Positions 26,503 to 37,332 are shown, counted from the stretch's first letter. The stretch is 64,000 bases of DNA from VFJQ01 sp044226525 (GCA_044226525.1 JBGAGV010000015.1:132605-196604), one strand, 5' to 3'. The notes: generated from the sequence alone by a model not told the origin. Program-made: numbers and translations.

Positions 26503-28282
26503 GACCTGGGTCCAAGGGATCATCCATCAACTGGAAGAAGGTGGCTGGGCTACCTGGGTGCGGCGCGTCCTCGTGGCTCTGTTCGTTATCTTCGTGATCA
26601 GCCTGTGGCTGTTCCGGAACAATGGCTTCAAGGGGCTCAGCCATGAAGCCGCGATGGAGCAGGCGCAAATCTCCCGTGAAGTGGCTCGCGGCAATGGTTT
26701 CAGCACCAAGTTCATTCGCCCCGCCGCGCTCTACCAGTTCCGCGAGAACACCGGCCGCTTCGATCTCGAGCACACGCCGGACACCTATCACGCGCCGCTC
26801 AACCCCCTCCTCAACGCGCCGTTTCTCAAAATGGTCGAGAGTTCGTGGCAGATGGGAAACAAGGACATCGTTTCCCTCCCCGACCGCATCCTCATCAGCG
26901 TGCAGTTTTTCTGGATGATCGTCGGCTGGCTACTGAGCTACCTCACCATGAAGCGGCTCTTCGACAAGCGACTCGCCGTCTTTGGCGTCTGGATGCTCAT
27001 TCTCTGCCAGACTTTTTGGGATTTTGCCATCAGCGGTCTGCCGCAAAATCTCATGTTCGCGCTCTTCGCGGCCGCCATTTATTTCCTCGTGCGGGCGGTG
27101 GAAAATCGGGTCGCCGAGAAATCCACCTGGCGTTGGCTGCTCGCCTGCGCGCTCGCGTTCGGGCTCCTCGGCCTCGCGCACGCACTTACTCTCTGGATCG
27201 CCGCAGGTGCGATTGTTTTCGTCGCGTTCTATTTCCCGCCGCGCTGGCTGACCTCCACGGCATTCGCTGCCGTGATCGTGCTTTGCTATACCCCTTGGAT
27301 GATCCGCAACGCGCGGGTTTGCGGCAATCCAGTCGGCCTCGGCTGGTATGCGAACCTCAGCGAAATCAAAGGAACCGAAAATGCGATCATGCGCTCGATG
27401 GAGCCGCCCTTTCAGCGGGTGTCGCCGCTCTTTTTCCGCAACAAAATTCAAGCCAGAGTTACCGGCTACATTCAGCACCTTCCCGAACGACTCGGCGGCA
27501 TCATTGTGGCTCCCGTCTTTTTTGTCGCACTGCTGCACCTCTTCAAACGGCGGGAAACGAGCGTGTTTCGATGGGCTATTCTCCTGATGTGGCTGGCTGC
27601 TGTCTTGGGCATGAGCGCCCTTGGCGGCACCGGGCCACCGCAAAATCAGCCCTTTGCTCCCCCTGTCGAGACAAGCGATCTCAGCTTGCTCTTCATTCCG
27701 CTTTTCACGGCTTACGGCCTCGCCTTTGTGCTCGTGCTGTGGAGCCGCGTGGGAATCACTGTGCCGCTGGTTCGCGCGGGCTTTCTCGCCCTGCTGTTTG
27801 TCCTCTCCTCCATCCGCTTCCTCACGACTTTCGTGGACCTCAACGGAAGTGCGAAGGGCTTTGTCCAGTGGCCGCCTTATGTGCCGCCGAGTCAGGGCGG
27901 TCTGCCTGGTATCTCGATCCTCACCCAATGGACCACCGAGCGTGAAATCATCGCCTCCGACATGCCGTGGGCGGTCGCGTGGTATGCGGACCGCAAGAGC
28001 CTCTGGCTGCCCATCACCGTGCAGGACTTCATCGATCTCAACGATTACAACCGCCTCAACGGCCACATCGTGGGGCTTTATCTCACCCCGGTGAGCGGCA
28101 ATCGCTCGTTCATTGGCGATATCATCACGGGCGACTACAAGGAATGGGCAGTCTTCATCACCCGCCAGATCGTCGGCCCGGCGTTGCGCGATTTTCCTCT
28201 GCGCGAAGTTACCCCGATGGCGATCGACTACCAATGCGTCTTCTACGCCGATCGCAATCGTTGGGCGCCGAAGGAAGATTGA
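26492..28282 (+). CDS. ArnT/PMT-like GT-C membrane glycosyltransferase
   Basis: A 596-aa protein with about ten hydrophobic helices (first at about 28-46). The acidic first periplasmic loop SHEAAMEQAQISREVARGNG matches the position of the catalytic acid in GT39/GT83 enzymes that move sugars from polyprenyl phosphate. A soluble C-terminal part of about 130 residues follows the last helix. The acceptor (lipid A, protein or polysaccharide) cannot be told. It overlaps the NtrC-type regulator by 11 bases, so the two are expressed together. Confidence 0.8.
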   Translation: MASETWVQGIIHQLEEGGWATWVRRVLVALFVIFVISLWLFRNNGFKGLSHEAAMEQAQISREVARGNGFSTKFIRPAALYQFRENTGRFDLEHTPDTYHAPLNPLLNAPFLKMVESSWQMGNKDIVSLPDRILISVQFFWMIVGWLLSYLTMKRLFDKRLAVFGVWMLILCQTFWDFAISGLPQNLMFALFAAAIYFLVRAVENRVAEKSTWRWLLACALAFGLLGLAHALTLWIAAGAIVFVAFYFPPRWLTSTAFAAVIVLCYTPWMIRNARVCGNPVGLGWYANLSEIKGTENAIMRSMEPPFQRVSPLFFRNKIQARVTGYIQHLPERLGGIIVAPVFFVALLHLFKRRETSVFRWAILLMWLAAVLGMSALGGTGPPQNQPFAPPVETSDLSLLFIPLFTAYGLAFVLVLWSRVGITVPLVRAGFLALLFVLSSIRFLTTFVDLNGSAKGFVQWPPYVPPSQGGLPGISILTQWTTEREIIASDMPWAVAWYADRKSLWLPITVQDFIDLNDYNRLNGHIVGLYLTPVSGNRSFIGDIITGDYKEWAVFITRQIVGPALRDFPLREVTPMAIDYQCVFYADRNRWAPKED

Positions 28283-28289
28283 TTCCAGT

Positions 28290-29144
28290 TCAGGCGGCAC
28301 CCGCCCGGCGCAACGACGGTGCTGGGCGTTCTAAGGCCGCATAAATTTCCATCCGGATCGTCGCGAGCATTCGCCGCAAAGCCACGCTGCCGGAGGCGAG
28401 ACATTTGATCACCCAGCCCCCTTGCGCCAGCCGCCCGCACCCGATCCAGGTATCCGGCGTCTGCAGATCGTGCAGGCGTTGCCAGCACGGGTGGCTGTCG
28501 TCGAGGCGCGGCGAGACGACGAACCCGCTCGCGTAGTAGGCATCGGGAAACACTGCCCGCAGCGTCCGCACACTCTCGCTCTCCGGCGTCAGGCGATAGC
28601 GTTCCCGCGCGATGTGCGTCGGGCCATGCCACACATCGGTTTCCCAGGTCAGCTCGCGAAACGCAAACGACTCCCCGAACGCTACCCGCCCGGGCGCCAG
28701 CGATTCGAAGAAAATCAACTCTCCCCCTTCCTCCACATGAAGCTGCGTGCGCTGCCGGTAGCCTGTGCCGCCCTGTGGGATGAATAACTCGGGCCAGAAC
28801 TCCAGGAATCCTGCTTCTGCCACGCGCAAATCCTGCACGAATTCGGCTCTTCCCGCGCGCATACGATGCGCCCGGCTCGCACTCGGCGTCGTGAGTAGCA
28901 GGCGTGCGCCCCTCTCGACCTTCACGTGACATCCGACTCGATCCCCTTCGAGCAAACCTGCCGTGGGGTTGATGACATTCACGACCAGCGTGTCCGCATC
29001 GTGATGCGGTTTGCTGATGTGCATCGGCGCGCGGAACGACTGGTGCCGCAGCACGCTCACGCCGCGCACATCGGGAGCGCAAACCAGATCGAGATGCCCT
29101 TCCAGTCCGCGGCTCACACGAAGAGCACTTCCCGTCGCAGCCAC
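28290..29144 (-). CDS. ureD: Urease accessory protein UreD
   Basis: A 284-aa protein with UreD hallmarks: VINPTAGLLEGDRVG near residue 57, LLTTPSASRAHRM near 82 and FWPELFIPQGGTGY near 116. UreD (UreH) is the scaffold that binds apo-urease and, with UreF and UreG, forms the nickel activation complex. The start is a GTG codon. The 5' end overlaps the end of ureG by about 30 bases, and it is the last gene of the operon. Its stop lies seven bases from the convergent glycosyltransferase stop, with no room for a separate terminator. Confidence 0.93.
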   Translation of the reverse strand: MAATGSALRVSRGLEGHLDLVCAPDVRGVSVLRHQSFRAPMHISKPHHDADTLVVNVINPTAGLLEGDRVGCHVKVERGARLLLTTPSASRAHRMRAGRAEFVQDLRVAEAGFLEFWPELFIPQGGTGYRQRTQLHVEEGGELIFFESLAPGRVAFGESFAFRELTWETDVWHGPTHIARERYRLTPESESVRTLRAVFPDAYYASGFVVSPRLDDSHPCWQRLHDLQTPDTWIGCGRLAQGGWVIKCLASGSVALRRMLATIRMEIYAALERPAPSLRRAGAA

Positions 29145-29731
29145 GCGAGCAGTTCGTCTTTCCCTTTCTCGCTGCGGAGATCAGCAAACAAGAATGGGCG
29201 CTCGTCGCGCATCTTCTTCGCATCCCGCGCCATCACTCCAAGGTCGGCTCCCACCAGCGGCGCAAGGTCGATCTTGTTGATCAGCAGCAGATCGCTATGC
29301 CGGATCGCCGGCCCACCCTTCCGTGGAATTTTATCCCCCTCCGCTACGTCGATGACGTAGATGAAGGAATCGACCAGTTCGGGCGAAAACGTCGCGCTCA
29401 AATTGTCTCCGCCGCTCTCGACGAGAATGAGCTGGGCATCCGGGTGCGCTCGCTCCAGTTCCGCGATCGCCGCCTGGTTCATCGAGGTGTCATCGCGAAT
29501 CGCCGTGTGCGGACACCCGCCCGTCTCCACCCCGATCACACGGTTCGCCGGCAGCGCTTCGTTGCGCACGAGAAACTCCGCATCCTCGCGCGTGTAGATG
29601 TCGTTTGTCACCACGGCCATCGACAATTCGTCGCGCAGCCATTGGCAAAGCCGGAGCACCAGCATCGTCTTTCCCGAGCCCACGGGACCACCGATGCCGA
29701 CGCGGATGGGACGTTTGGAGTTCGTAGTCAT
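29114..29731 (-). CDS. ureG: Urease accessory GTPase UreG
   Basis: A 205-aa SIMIBI-class GTPase. The P-loop GGPVGSGKT is at residues 14-22, the nickel-binding Cys-Pro-His lies in GVETGGCPHTAIRDD, and the guanine-specificity motif is LLINKIDLAPLVGAD. It supplies nickel and GTP energy to the UreDFG-urease complex. The start ATG overlaps the ureF stop as ATGA. Confidence 0.96.
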   Translation of the reverse strand: MTTNSKRPIRVGIGGPVGSGKTMLVLRLCQWLRDELSMAVVTNDIYTREDAEFLVRNEALPANRVIGVETGGCPHTAIRDDTSMNQAAIAELERAHPDAQLILVESGGDNLSATFSPELVDSFIYVIDVAEGDKIPRKGGPAIRHSDLLLINKIDLAPLVGADLGVMARDAKKMRDERPFLFADLRSEKGKDELLAWLRREVLFV

Positions 29732-30411
29732 GAAATAAAAAGACGCTCGTCCGCCCGCGCATGACGCAGACTGGCGATCTCGAGCACTGGATTGAACCAT
29801 CCCGCTGTCCCGCGCTCAATCTCCAGCGAAGACGCGAGCGATGAATCTGCCAGCCGCGCCGCCTCACGCAACACGCGCTGACAACCTTCCTGCCCAATGC
29901 GAATGAGCTTCATCGCCGCGCCACAAATCGCCGCCAGGGATTGATAGAAATACGCCGCCAGCACTGCATTCAACGGCACGCCTTCCATCGCCCCCTGCAA
30001 ACCACACACGCTGAGGTGATGCCCACGGCACGCACCATGAACGACCATTCGCTCAAACGCCTCCAGCAAAGGCTTTTCACCGATCGTGCGCAACGCCCGC
30101 AACCGACGCGTGCCCAACTGCACACTCGCCTCGCGCGTCTCCGGCGCCAGCTTCCAAGCGCTGATCTCCAAATCGAGCCTGCGCAGTTCCGCCAGGCTTC
30201 CTTTGGCCGCCGCATCATGAGCGAATCGCAAATACGGCAACTCGTGCTCGCGTTGTGCAGGGACGATTTGCTCAAGCAAAAACGTCCGCAGCGTCGCTTC
30301 GTCCTTTACCCTTCCCAGCCGCACCGATTCTTCAAACCCCAGCGAATGAGCATATGCACCGGTCGGAAACAAAGCATCGCTGGTCTGTAGCAGGAACGGA
30401 AGCCAATCCAC
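29728..30411 (-). CDS. ureF: Urease accessory protein UreF
   Basis: A 227-aa all-helical UreF. The N-terminus LLQTSDALFPTGAYAHSLGFE is diagnostic, and the conserved helix with GLQGAMEGVPLNAVLAAYFYQ is near residue 138. UreF gates UreG GTP hydrolysis in the activation complex. Its start lies two bases after the ureE stop, and its stop overlaps the ureG start. Confidence 0.93.
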   Translation of the reverse strand: MDWLPFLLQTSDALFPTGAYAHSLGFEESVRLGRVKDEATLRTFLLEQIVPAQREHELPYLRFAHDAAAKGSLAELRRLDLEISAWKLAPETREASVQLGTRRLRALRTIGEKPLLEAFERMVVHGACRGHHLSVCGLQGAMEGVPLNAVLAAYFYQSLAAICGAAMKLIRIGQEGCQRVLREAARLADSSLASSLEIERGTAGWFNPVLEIASLRHARADERLFIS

Positions 30412-30413
30412 AC

Positions 30414-30839
30414 TCAGTGATGATGCCCGCCAGCCAACGGGTGAAAGATGCGCTTGCAGGCGATGAACGGAATTTTCTCACGCTCGAAGAGTTGCCGTAT
30501 CGCGGAATCATCCGCCACCCGCACCGTTGACCCCGCCACTTCGAGCGGAAAATGCAAATTGCCGATCAACCAGCCAAGACGCGCCGCAATTGGAGCGTCG
30601 GTCCCCAGCTCGACTTCGAGCACCGGTTCGTATTTCTGCGCGATGATGTAAACGCTCGTCGTATCTTCAAAAACCGCAGCACCATCACTGAGCGGTTTTT
30701 CGAGGTCGAAGCCGAACTCAGCCCCGTCTTCCGCCACACCGCGCCAGCGGCGCTTGGCCAACATCAGCCGATCGACCGGAATTCGAATCGAAGCGGTTCC
30801 TGCCGAAAGAGTCGCGAGAGGCCCATTGATCAACTGCAT
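30414..30839 (-). CDS. ureE: Urease nickel metallochaperone UreE
   Basis: A 141-aa UreE with the N-terminal peptide-binding domain (RRWRGVAEDGAEFGFDL) and the metal-binding C-terminal domain (IAARLGWLIGNLHFPLEV). The conserved interface histidine sits in GNLHFP. The C-terminus ends in GGHHH, a short nickel-binding tail compared with the long His-rich tails of some UreE proteins. It lies 13 bases downstream of ureC. Confidence 0.93.
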   Translation of the reverse strand: MQLINGPLATLSAGTASIRIPVDRLMLAKRRWRGVAEDGAEFGFDLEKPLSDGAAVFEDTTSVYIIAQKYEPVLEVELGTDAPIAARLGWLIGNLHFPLEVAGSTVRVADDSAIRQLFEREKIPFIACKRIFHPLAGGHHH

Positions 30840-30852
30840 GACTACGAGGCGC

Positions 30853-32564
<1,712 letters not shown>

Positions 32565-32568
<4 letters not shown>

Positions 32569-32873
32569 AGCTTACCGTTCACCTTTCCGTTGAGGCCGAA
32601 AACTTCGCGGGAACCGGCAAGGGCCACGAGTTCGACTTCTTTCGTGTCTCCCGGCTCGAACCGCACCGCCGTCCCCGCAGGAATATTCAGCCGAAACCCA
32701 CGCGCTCCTTCACGATCGAAACGCAACGCGGAGTTCGTTTCGTAAAAATGGAAATGGCTGCCGACCTGAATGGGCCGATCGCCAGTGTTCGCCACCTCCA
32801 TGCGTTTTGTTTCCAGCGCCGCGTTCACTTCGAGGTCTGGCGCCTGTGCGGGAATGATTTCGCCGGGGATCAT
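32565..32873 (-). CDS. ureB: Urease beta subunit
   Basis: A 102-aa UreB with the conserved VANTGDRPIQVGSHFHFYE and FRLNIPAGTAVRFEPGD blocks. It packs against UreC in the trimeric holoenzyme. ATGA-type overlaps join it both to ureA upstream and to ureC downstream. Confidence 0.97.
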
Positions 32874-33172
32874 CGAATAGGATGGTGAACAGTTACTAGT
32901 TTCGTGCCGTCGGGAAAAGTCGCCTCGACCTGCACCTCGTGAATCATCTCAGGCACGCCCTCCATGACTTCCTCCCGCTTGAGGATCGTCGTGCCAAAGC
33001 TCATCAACTCCGCCACGGTGCGCCCATCGCGGGCGCCTTCCATGATCTCGTAAGTGATGATCGCGACCGACTCAGGGTGGTTGAGTTTCAGCCCGCGGGC
33101 CTGACGGCGCCGGGCAAGATCTGCGGCCGTCACGACCAGCAATTTTTCCGTTTCACGCGGTGACAAATGCAT
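32870..33172 (-). CDS. ureA: Urease gamma subunit
   Basis: A 100-aa UreA starting MHLSPRETEKLLV. It has the family stretches ARRRQARGLKLNHPE, EIMEGARDGRTV and IHEVQVEATFPDGTKLVTVH. It is the first gene of ureABCEFGD. The frame is open upstream to 33460, but that part has no UreA similarity and the family always begins at this Met. The promoter must lie in the 265-base divergent gap. Confidence 0.97.
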   Translation of the reverse strand: MHLSPRETEKLLVVTAADLARRRQARGLKLNHPESVAIITYEIMEGARDGRTVAELMSFGTTILKREEVMEGVPEMIHEVQVEATFPDGTKLVTVHHPIR

Positions 33173-33275
33173 GACGGGCGGGCGGTATAAACAGGCCGCC
33201 GCGAAGCGCGAGCGAAAATTCTCCGTGTCGGCAAAAAACCTCATCAGACCGGCGCGAAACGCACCTGTCGCAGTT

Positions 33276-33298
33276 GTTGCAAAGTGAACACTTGCAAC
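33276..33298. promoter_or_regulatory. Near-perfect dyad in the urease/amidohydrolase divergent gap
   Basis: GTTGCAAAGTG (33276-33286), two bases AA, then CACTTGCAAC (33289-33298) form an inverted repeat broken only by one extra A. It lies about 105 bases upstream of ureA and about 140 bases upstream of the amidohydrolase start, a good place for an operator serving both directions. It does not match the sigma-54 consensus. The regulator is unknown. Confidence 0.45.
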
Positions 33299-33437
33299 GC
33301 GGACGAACCCAAAAAAACGGAAACGTGCCAATCGCCCAACAACGATAATGCGCTGACTACCAGCAGCTTCGGCAATGGCGACCCAGGATGGCATACCGCT
33401 CGCTATCGGTGCGCGGCGCACTCGCGCCATCCACACC

Positions 33438-34148
33438 ATGAGCACCAACGGACACCTCACGATCGACGCCGAACCGTATTGCTACGAATTCCCTCCCGCT
33501 CAGACCGCGCTGCTCATCATCGACATGCAGCGTGATTTCCTGGAGCCGGGCGGCTTCGGCGAAATGCTCGGCAACGACGTATCGCAGCTACGGCGGACCA
33601 TCGAGCCAAACCAGCGACTCCTCGCCGTGTGGCGCTCCTCCGGCTTGCCGGTGATCCACACTCGTGAGGGACATCGCTCGGATCTCGCCGATCTACCACC
33701 CGCGAAAAAAATTCGTGGCCGTAGTAAGACGTGCATCGGCGACAGCGGCCCGATGGGACGCATCCTCGTGCGCGGCGAAGCCGGCCATGACATCATTCCC
33801 GAACTTTATCCGCTCGCCGGTGAACCGGTGATCGACAAACCGGGCAAAGGCGCTTTCTGGGCTACCGACCTGCACGCTATTCTCCAGCACGCGGGCATCA
33901 AAAACCTCATCGTGACCGGCGTCACCACGGAGGTTTGCGTGAACACCACCGTCCGCGAGGCGAACGATCGCGGCTACGACTGCCTCGTGCCTGAGGACTG
34001 TGTAGGCAGCTACTTCCCGGAGTTTCAGGAGATGGGACTGAGGATGATCAAAGCGCAGGGTGGCATCTTCGGCTGGGTCTCGCACTCCGACAAAATCCTC
34101 GCCGCCCTGGCCCACTCCGGCGGCAAAGGAGCCACTTCGGCGGACTGA
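33438..34148 (+). CDS. Isochorismatase-like cysteine amidohydrolase, biuret/ureidoacrylate type
   Basis: A 236-aa protein with the Asp-Lys-Cys triad: D29 in LIIDMQRDF, K137 in DKPGKGAF and C167 in GVTTEVCVNTT with the preceding cis-peptide. The HTREGHRSDLADLPPAKK block and GRILVRGEAGHDIIPEL resemble biuret hydrolase and RutB-type members that cut C-N bonds and feed urea or allophanate pathways. The gene diverges from the urease operon and precedes a nucleobase permease, so release of urea- or carbamate-level nitrogen is a sensible inference. ATG 33438 was preferred over an extended N-terminus that lacks family similarity. Confidence 0.85.
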   Translation: MSTNGHLTIDAEPYCYEFPPAQTALLIIDMQRDFLEPGGFGEMLGNDVSQLRRTIEPNQRLLAVWRSSGLPVIHTREGHRSDLADLPPAKKIRGRSKTCIGDSGPMGRILVRGEAGHDIIPELYPLAGEPVIDKPGKGAFWATDLHAILQHAGIKNLIVTGVTTEVCVNTTVREANDRGYDCLVPEDCVGSYFPEFQEMGLRMIKAQGGIFGWVSHSDKILAALAHSGGKGATSAD

Positions 34149-34179
34149 ACCTTTCTTCACGAAAACCAAACCCAATACC

Positions 34180-35787
34180 ATGAGCACAACGACCAAACCC
34201 AAAATCTGGGTGCCCGGAGACTGGAACGCCTTCTTCGGCTTCGGCACCAATATTCTCGTCAATCTGCTGACTCTCACGGCGCTGCTGCGTTTCGTGCTGA
34301 AGATGCCAAACGATCTCGTCTTCGGCAAAATTCTCCCGGCGACGGGCCTCATGCTGTGCCTCTCCACGATGTATTACGCGTGGCTCGCCTATCGCCTCGC
34401 GAAAAAGACCGGACGCACCGACGTGTGCGCGCTGCCGTCCGGAATCAGCGTGCCCCACATGTTTGTGGTCACCTTCGTGATCATGCTGCCCATCACGTTA
34501 AAAACCGGCGACCCCATCAAGGGCTGGGAAGCCGGTCTCACCTGGGTCTTCATCCAGAGCTTCGTGCTCATGCTCGGAGGGTTTGCGGGATCGATCATTC
34601 GCAAGATCACGCCACGCGCCGCGCTGCTCGGCACGCTCGCAGGTGTCTCGATCACGTTCATCTCGATGAAGCCCGCGCTGGAAATGATGATGACTCCCGT
34701 CATTGGCTTTGTGTGCTTCACCATCATCCTGCTAAGCTGGTTTGGCGGAGTGAAATATCGCGGTATTCCCGCGGGACTGGTGGCCATCGGCGTCGGCACG
34801 GTCATCGCGTGGATCGCCACCTCGCTTGGCATCAAGGATTTCGGCGGCCTTACCGGCAAGGGCCTCATGGATTCGGTCACGAACTTCGGCTTCAACATCC
34901 CGGTGCCGGTCTTCAGTCACGTCTTTAGCGGCTTCCAGTTTCTGGGTATCTTGCTGGTGACAGCGATTCCCTTCGGCATCTACGACCTCGTCGAAGCGAT
35001 CGACAACGTCGAGAGCGCCGAAGTTGCTGGCGACGCCTATCCCACCACCCGCGTGCTCACCGCTGACGGCGTGGTCAGCCTCATTGGCTGCATGCTCGGC
35101 AATCCGTTCATCAACGCCGTCTATATCGGCCATCCCGGTTGGAAATCGATGGGCGGTCGCATCGGTTATTCCGCCGCCACCGGCGTGCTGGTCATCGTCT
35201 TGTGTTGGTTTGGCGTGATTTCCGTCATGCTCGCGCTGATCCCGACCGTCGCGATTCTGCCTATTCTACTCTACATCGGTATGTTGATCGGCTCACAAGC
35301 CTTCCAGGAAACACCGAAGGCGCATGCTCCCGCGATCATTCTCGGCCTCACGCCACACCTCGCCGCTTGGGCCACCGTGCAGATCAACGGTTCTCTCGCC
35401 GCCGCCGGCACCATCATGCCCGCACTGACGCCGGAGAAAAAGGAGGCACTCATCGCTGCGATGCGAAACGAAGGCGTGCTCTATCACGGCTTGGAAGTCC
35501 TCGGCGGAGGCTCGATCCTTGGCGGCCTCATCCTCGCCTCGATCGCCGTCTTCATCATCGACCGAAACTTTTATAAGGCCGGGGCCTTCGCCACCGCGGG
35601 TGCCTTTCTCACTTTCTTCGGATTCATGCATGGCGAGCGCATCGGCGTTGGCCAGTCTCCGCTGATGGCGGGCGCTTATCTCGTCGTCGCGGCCGTGCTC
35701 GCGGCCTGCGCTAAACTGGTCACCGTGCCAGCCCGTCAAGCCGTCGAGGAGGAAATGGAACCCGACGGTCTGCCTGCCGCCGAGTAA
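34180..35787 (+). CDS. NCS2/AzgA-like nucleobase permease
   Basis: A 535-aa transporter with about 12-14 hydrophobic helices. It is related to the xanthine/uracil and guanine-hypoxanthine permease superfamily. The helix with GIYDLVEAIDNVESAEVAGD contains the acidic residues that line the substrate site, and ALPSGISVPHMFVVTF is an N-terminal half-helix equivalent. It lies 31 bases after the amidohydrolase gene, so the pair forms an operon. Substrate could be a purine, pyrimidine or ureide. Confidence 0.85.
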   Translation: MSTTTKPKIWVPGDWNAFFGFGTNILVNLLTLTALLRFVLKMPNDLVFGKILPATGLMLCLSTMYYAWLAYRLAKKTGRTDVCALPSGISVPHMFVVTFVIMLPITLKTGDPIKGWEAGLTWVFIQSFVLMLGGFAGSIIRKITPRAALLGTLAGVSITFISMKPALEMMMTPVIGFVCFTIILLSWFGGVKYRGIPAGLVAIGVGTVIAWIATSLGIKDFGGLTGKGLMDSVTNFGFNIPVPVFSHVFSGFQFLGILLVTAIPFGIYDLVEAIDNVESAEVAGDAYPTTRVLTADGVVSLIGCMLGNPFINAVYIGHPGWKSMGGRIGYSAATGVLVIVLCWFGVISVMLALIPTVAILPILLYIGMLIGSQAFQETPKAHAPAIILGLTPHLAAWATVQINGSLAAAGTIMPALTPEKKEALIAAMRNEGVLYHGLEVLGGGSILGGLILASIAVFIIDRNFYKAGAFATAGAFLTFFGFMHGERIGVGQSPLMAGAYLVVAAVLAACAKLVTVPARQAVEEEMEPDGLPAAE

Positions 35788-35812
35788 AGCCGCGGTCGGC
35801 GACAAAGCTCAC

Positions 35813-35846
35813 GCCCGGCGTCTCGCCTTTCACACGAGCGCCGGGC
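35813..35846. terminator. GC-rich hairpin terminator between convergent genes
   Basis: GCCCGGCG (35813-35820) pairs perfectly with CGCCGGGC (35839-35846), and CTCG/CGAG extends the stem inward across a bulged T. TCATTTCTTT follows on the plus strand, a modest T-rich tail. It lies between the permease stop and the lipoprotein stop. Confidence 0.7.
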
Positions 35847-36272
35847 TCATTTCTTTGCCGGCAACAAGACGGTTTCAGGACGCATCGGCTTCTTCCTCCG
35901 CTCGTCCATCGTTCGTTCGAGGGTGGTTAATTCCTCAGCCGACGCGATCCGTCGCACCCAGCGGAGCAAATCCTTCTTCGGCTTGCTCAGCGGCTCGAGA
36001 ATCTCATCGCGCGGGATGAGTTGAAATTCCAGGACCAGATAGTCGCACTCGCTGTCGGGCAACGCCTCCACCTTTGCCGCCACCTGCGCACGCTGCACGG
36101 CGGCTGGATCGGGAGTCGCGCGAGGATCCGGCGAAGGCCGGCCAGCGATCACCACTGCCGGCGGCGAAGCGGTTTCCATGGAAGGCACCGGTGTTGACTC
36201 CCGTCGCTCGGAACAACCACACAACACAACGCCAATGGCGAACAAGGCGTGGGAGAAAGCAGGAATCTTCAT
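35847..36272 (-). CDS. Hypothetical lipoprotein
   Basis: A 141-aa protein. The N-terminus MKIPAFSHALFAIGVVLCGC ends in a lipobox-like LCGC, so lipid attachment at Cys20 is likely. A Pro/Ala-rich linker (about 28-60) precedes a charged, probably helical domain with a DECDYLV-like segment and a Lys/Arg-rich end. No family recognised. It stands alone with a terminator downstream. Confidence 0.6.
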   Translation of the reverse strand: MKIPAFSHALFAIGVVLCGCSERRESTPVPSMETASPPAVVIAGRPSPDPRATPDPAAVQRAQVAAKVEALPDSECDYLVLEFQLIPRDEILEPLSKPKKDLLRWVRRIASAEELTTLERTMDERRKKPMRPETVLLPAKK

Positions 36273-36483
36273 CTAACCAAGTCGAGACGACTGCGCATTC
36301 CAGTCGAAAAAGCCCTCAATGACCAGCGCCGATTTACGGGCCGCTGTCTATCAGTGCGGAGACTGAAAATCTGCTCAGGCACGGCGCTCACCCTCTGAGA
36401 AGTCTTCCTTAGCGTCTCTACTTCCCATCGGCGCCAAAAATTTCCTCAACCCATCAGTCGTGCGATCTCCGATCTCGTGGCAT

Positions 36484-37185
36484 ATGCGCTCCTTTGACTG
36501 TCACGAAGTGGAATTGATGGACCGGCCTCAACCGGTAAGCGCGGAACTCGAGGAGACGCTCCGCAATCTCGAATGGCTCAATCGAAATCTCGGCGGACAC
36601 CGCTACCTCCGCCGGTTCCTTGATCAGCACTTCGCCGACTCCGGCAAGCTGCGGGTGCTCGATCTCGCCACCGGTGGAGGCGATTTTCCGAGGGTGATGG
36701 TCGAGTGGGCGCGGGAACGCGGCATCGACATTCAGGTCGACGCCATCGATCGAAACCCCGCCATCATCGAACTTGCCGAGCACTTCAGTCTCGGCTTCCC
36801 GGAAATCACTTTTTCCGAGGCCGACGCTCTCCAGTTCGCCCCTGACAAGAAATACGATCTGGTCCACTCGTCGCTCTCGTTGCATCACTTCTCCGCCAGC
36901 CAGGCCGGGGCGTTCCTGCAACGTTGCATCGGGCTGTCAGAGCGATTCGTCCTCATCGCCGACTTGGAAAGAACTATCGTGACGCGGCTCGGCGTTCACC
37001 TCGTCAACATCCTGCTCAATCACAACCGCATGACGGTCCAAGACGGCGACACATCCGCGCGCCGCGCCTTCAGTTTCTCCGAATTTCACGCGCTCGCCAA
37101 ACGCGCTGGTTGGCCTCCATTTCACCACGAACGCGTTCTCTTCTGCCGCCAGGCACTCTGGACACAAACTCCCGCTCGACTTTGA
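36484..37185 (+). CDS. Class I SAM-dependent methyltransferase
   Basis: A 233-aa protein with motif I VLDLATGGGDFP near residue 57, an acidic motif II (VDAIDRNPAIIELAE) and YDLVHSSLSLHHF near 122. The ELMDRPQ start and RNLEWLNRNLGG helix resemble methyltransferases found next to type III polyketide or oxidoreductase genes, but no such partners are present here. ATG 36484 keeps the ELMD block near the N-terminus; GTG 36460 is an alternative. Substrate unknown. tRNA-Tyr follows on the opposite strand. Confidence 0.8.
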   Translation: MRSFDCHEVELMDRPQPVSAELEETLRNLEWLNRNLGGHRYLRRFLDQHFADSGKLRVLDLATGGGDFPRVMVEWARERGIDIQVDAIDRNPAIIELAEHFSLGFPEITFSEADALQFAPDKKYDLVHSSLSLHHFSASQAGAFLQRCIGLSERFVLIADLERTIVTRLGVHLVNILLNHNRMTVQDGDTSARRAFSFSEFHALAKRAGWPPFHHERVLFCRQALWTQTPARL

Positions 37186-37192
37186 GAAGGAG

Positions 37193-37275
37193 TGGGCAGA
37201 GCTGGATTCGAACCAGCGAAGGCGTAAGCCAGCGGATTTACAGTCCGCCCCGTTTGGCCACTTCGGTATCTGCCC
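37193..37275 (-). tRNA. tRNA-Tyr(GUA): tRNA-Tyr (anticodon GUA)
   Basis: Read on the minus strand, an 83-nt class II tRNA. The acceptor GGGCAGA pairs with TCTGCCC, discriminator A, and no CCA is encoded. The anticodon loop CTGTAAA gives GTA. A long variable arm (CTGGCTTACGCCTTCG region) and GGTTCGAATCC T arm are clear. Confidence 0.96.
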
Positions 37276-37332
37276 GGTTTCCCGAGAGGGGCGTGCGTTA
37301 TACGCGACGCGACTCCGACCGCAAGGGGTTTA

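Noticed and set aside
33284..33535. An 83-codon plus-strand frame in the urease/amidohydrolase gap.
   Set aside because: It runs out of frame through the amidohydrolase start and has a random composition.
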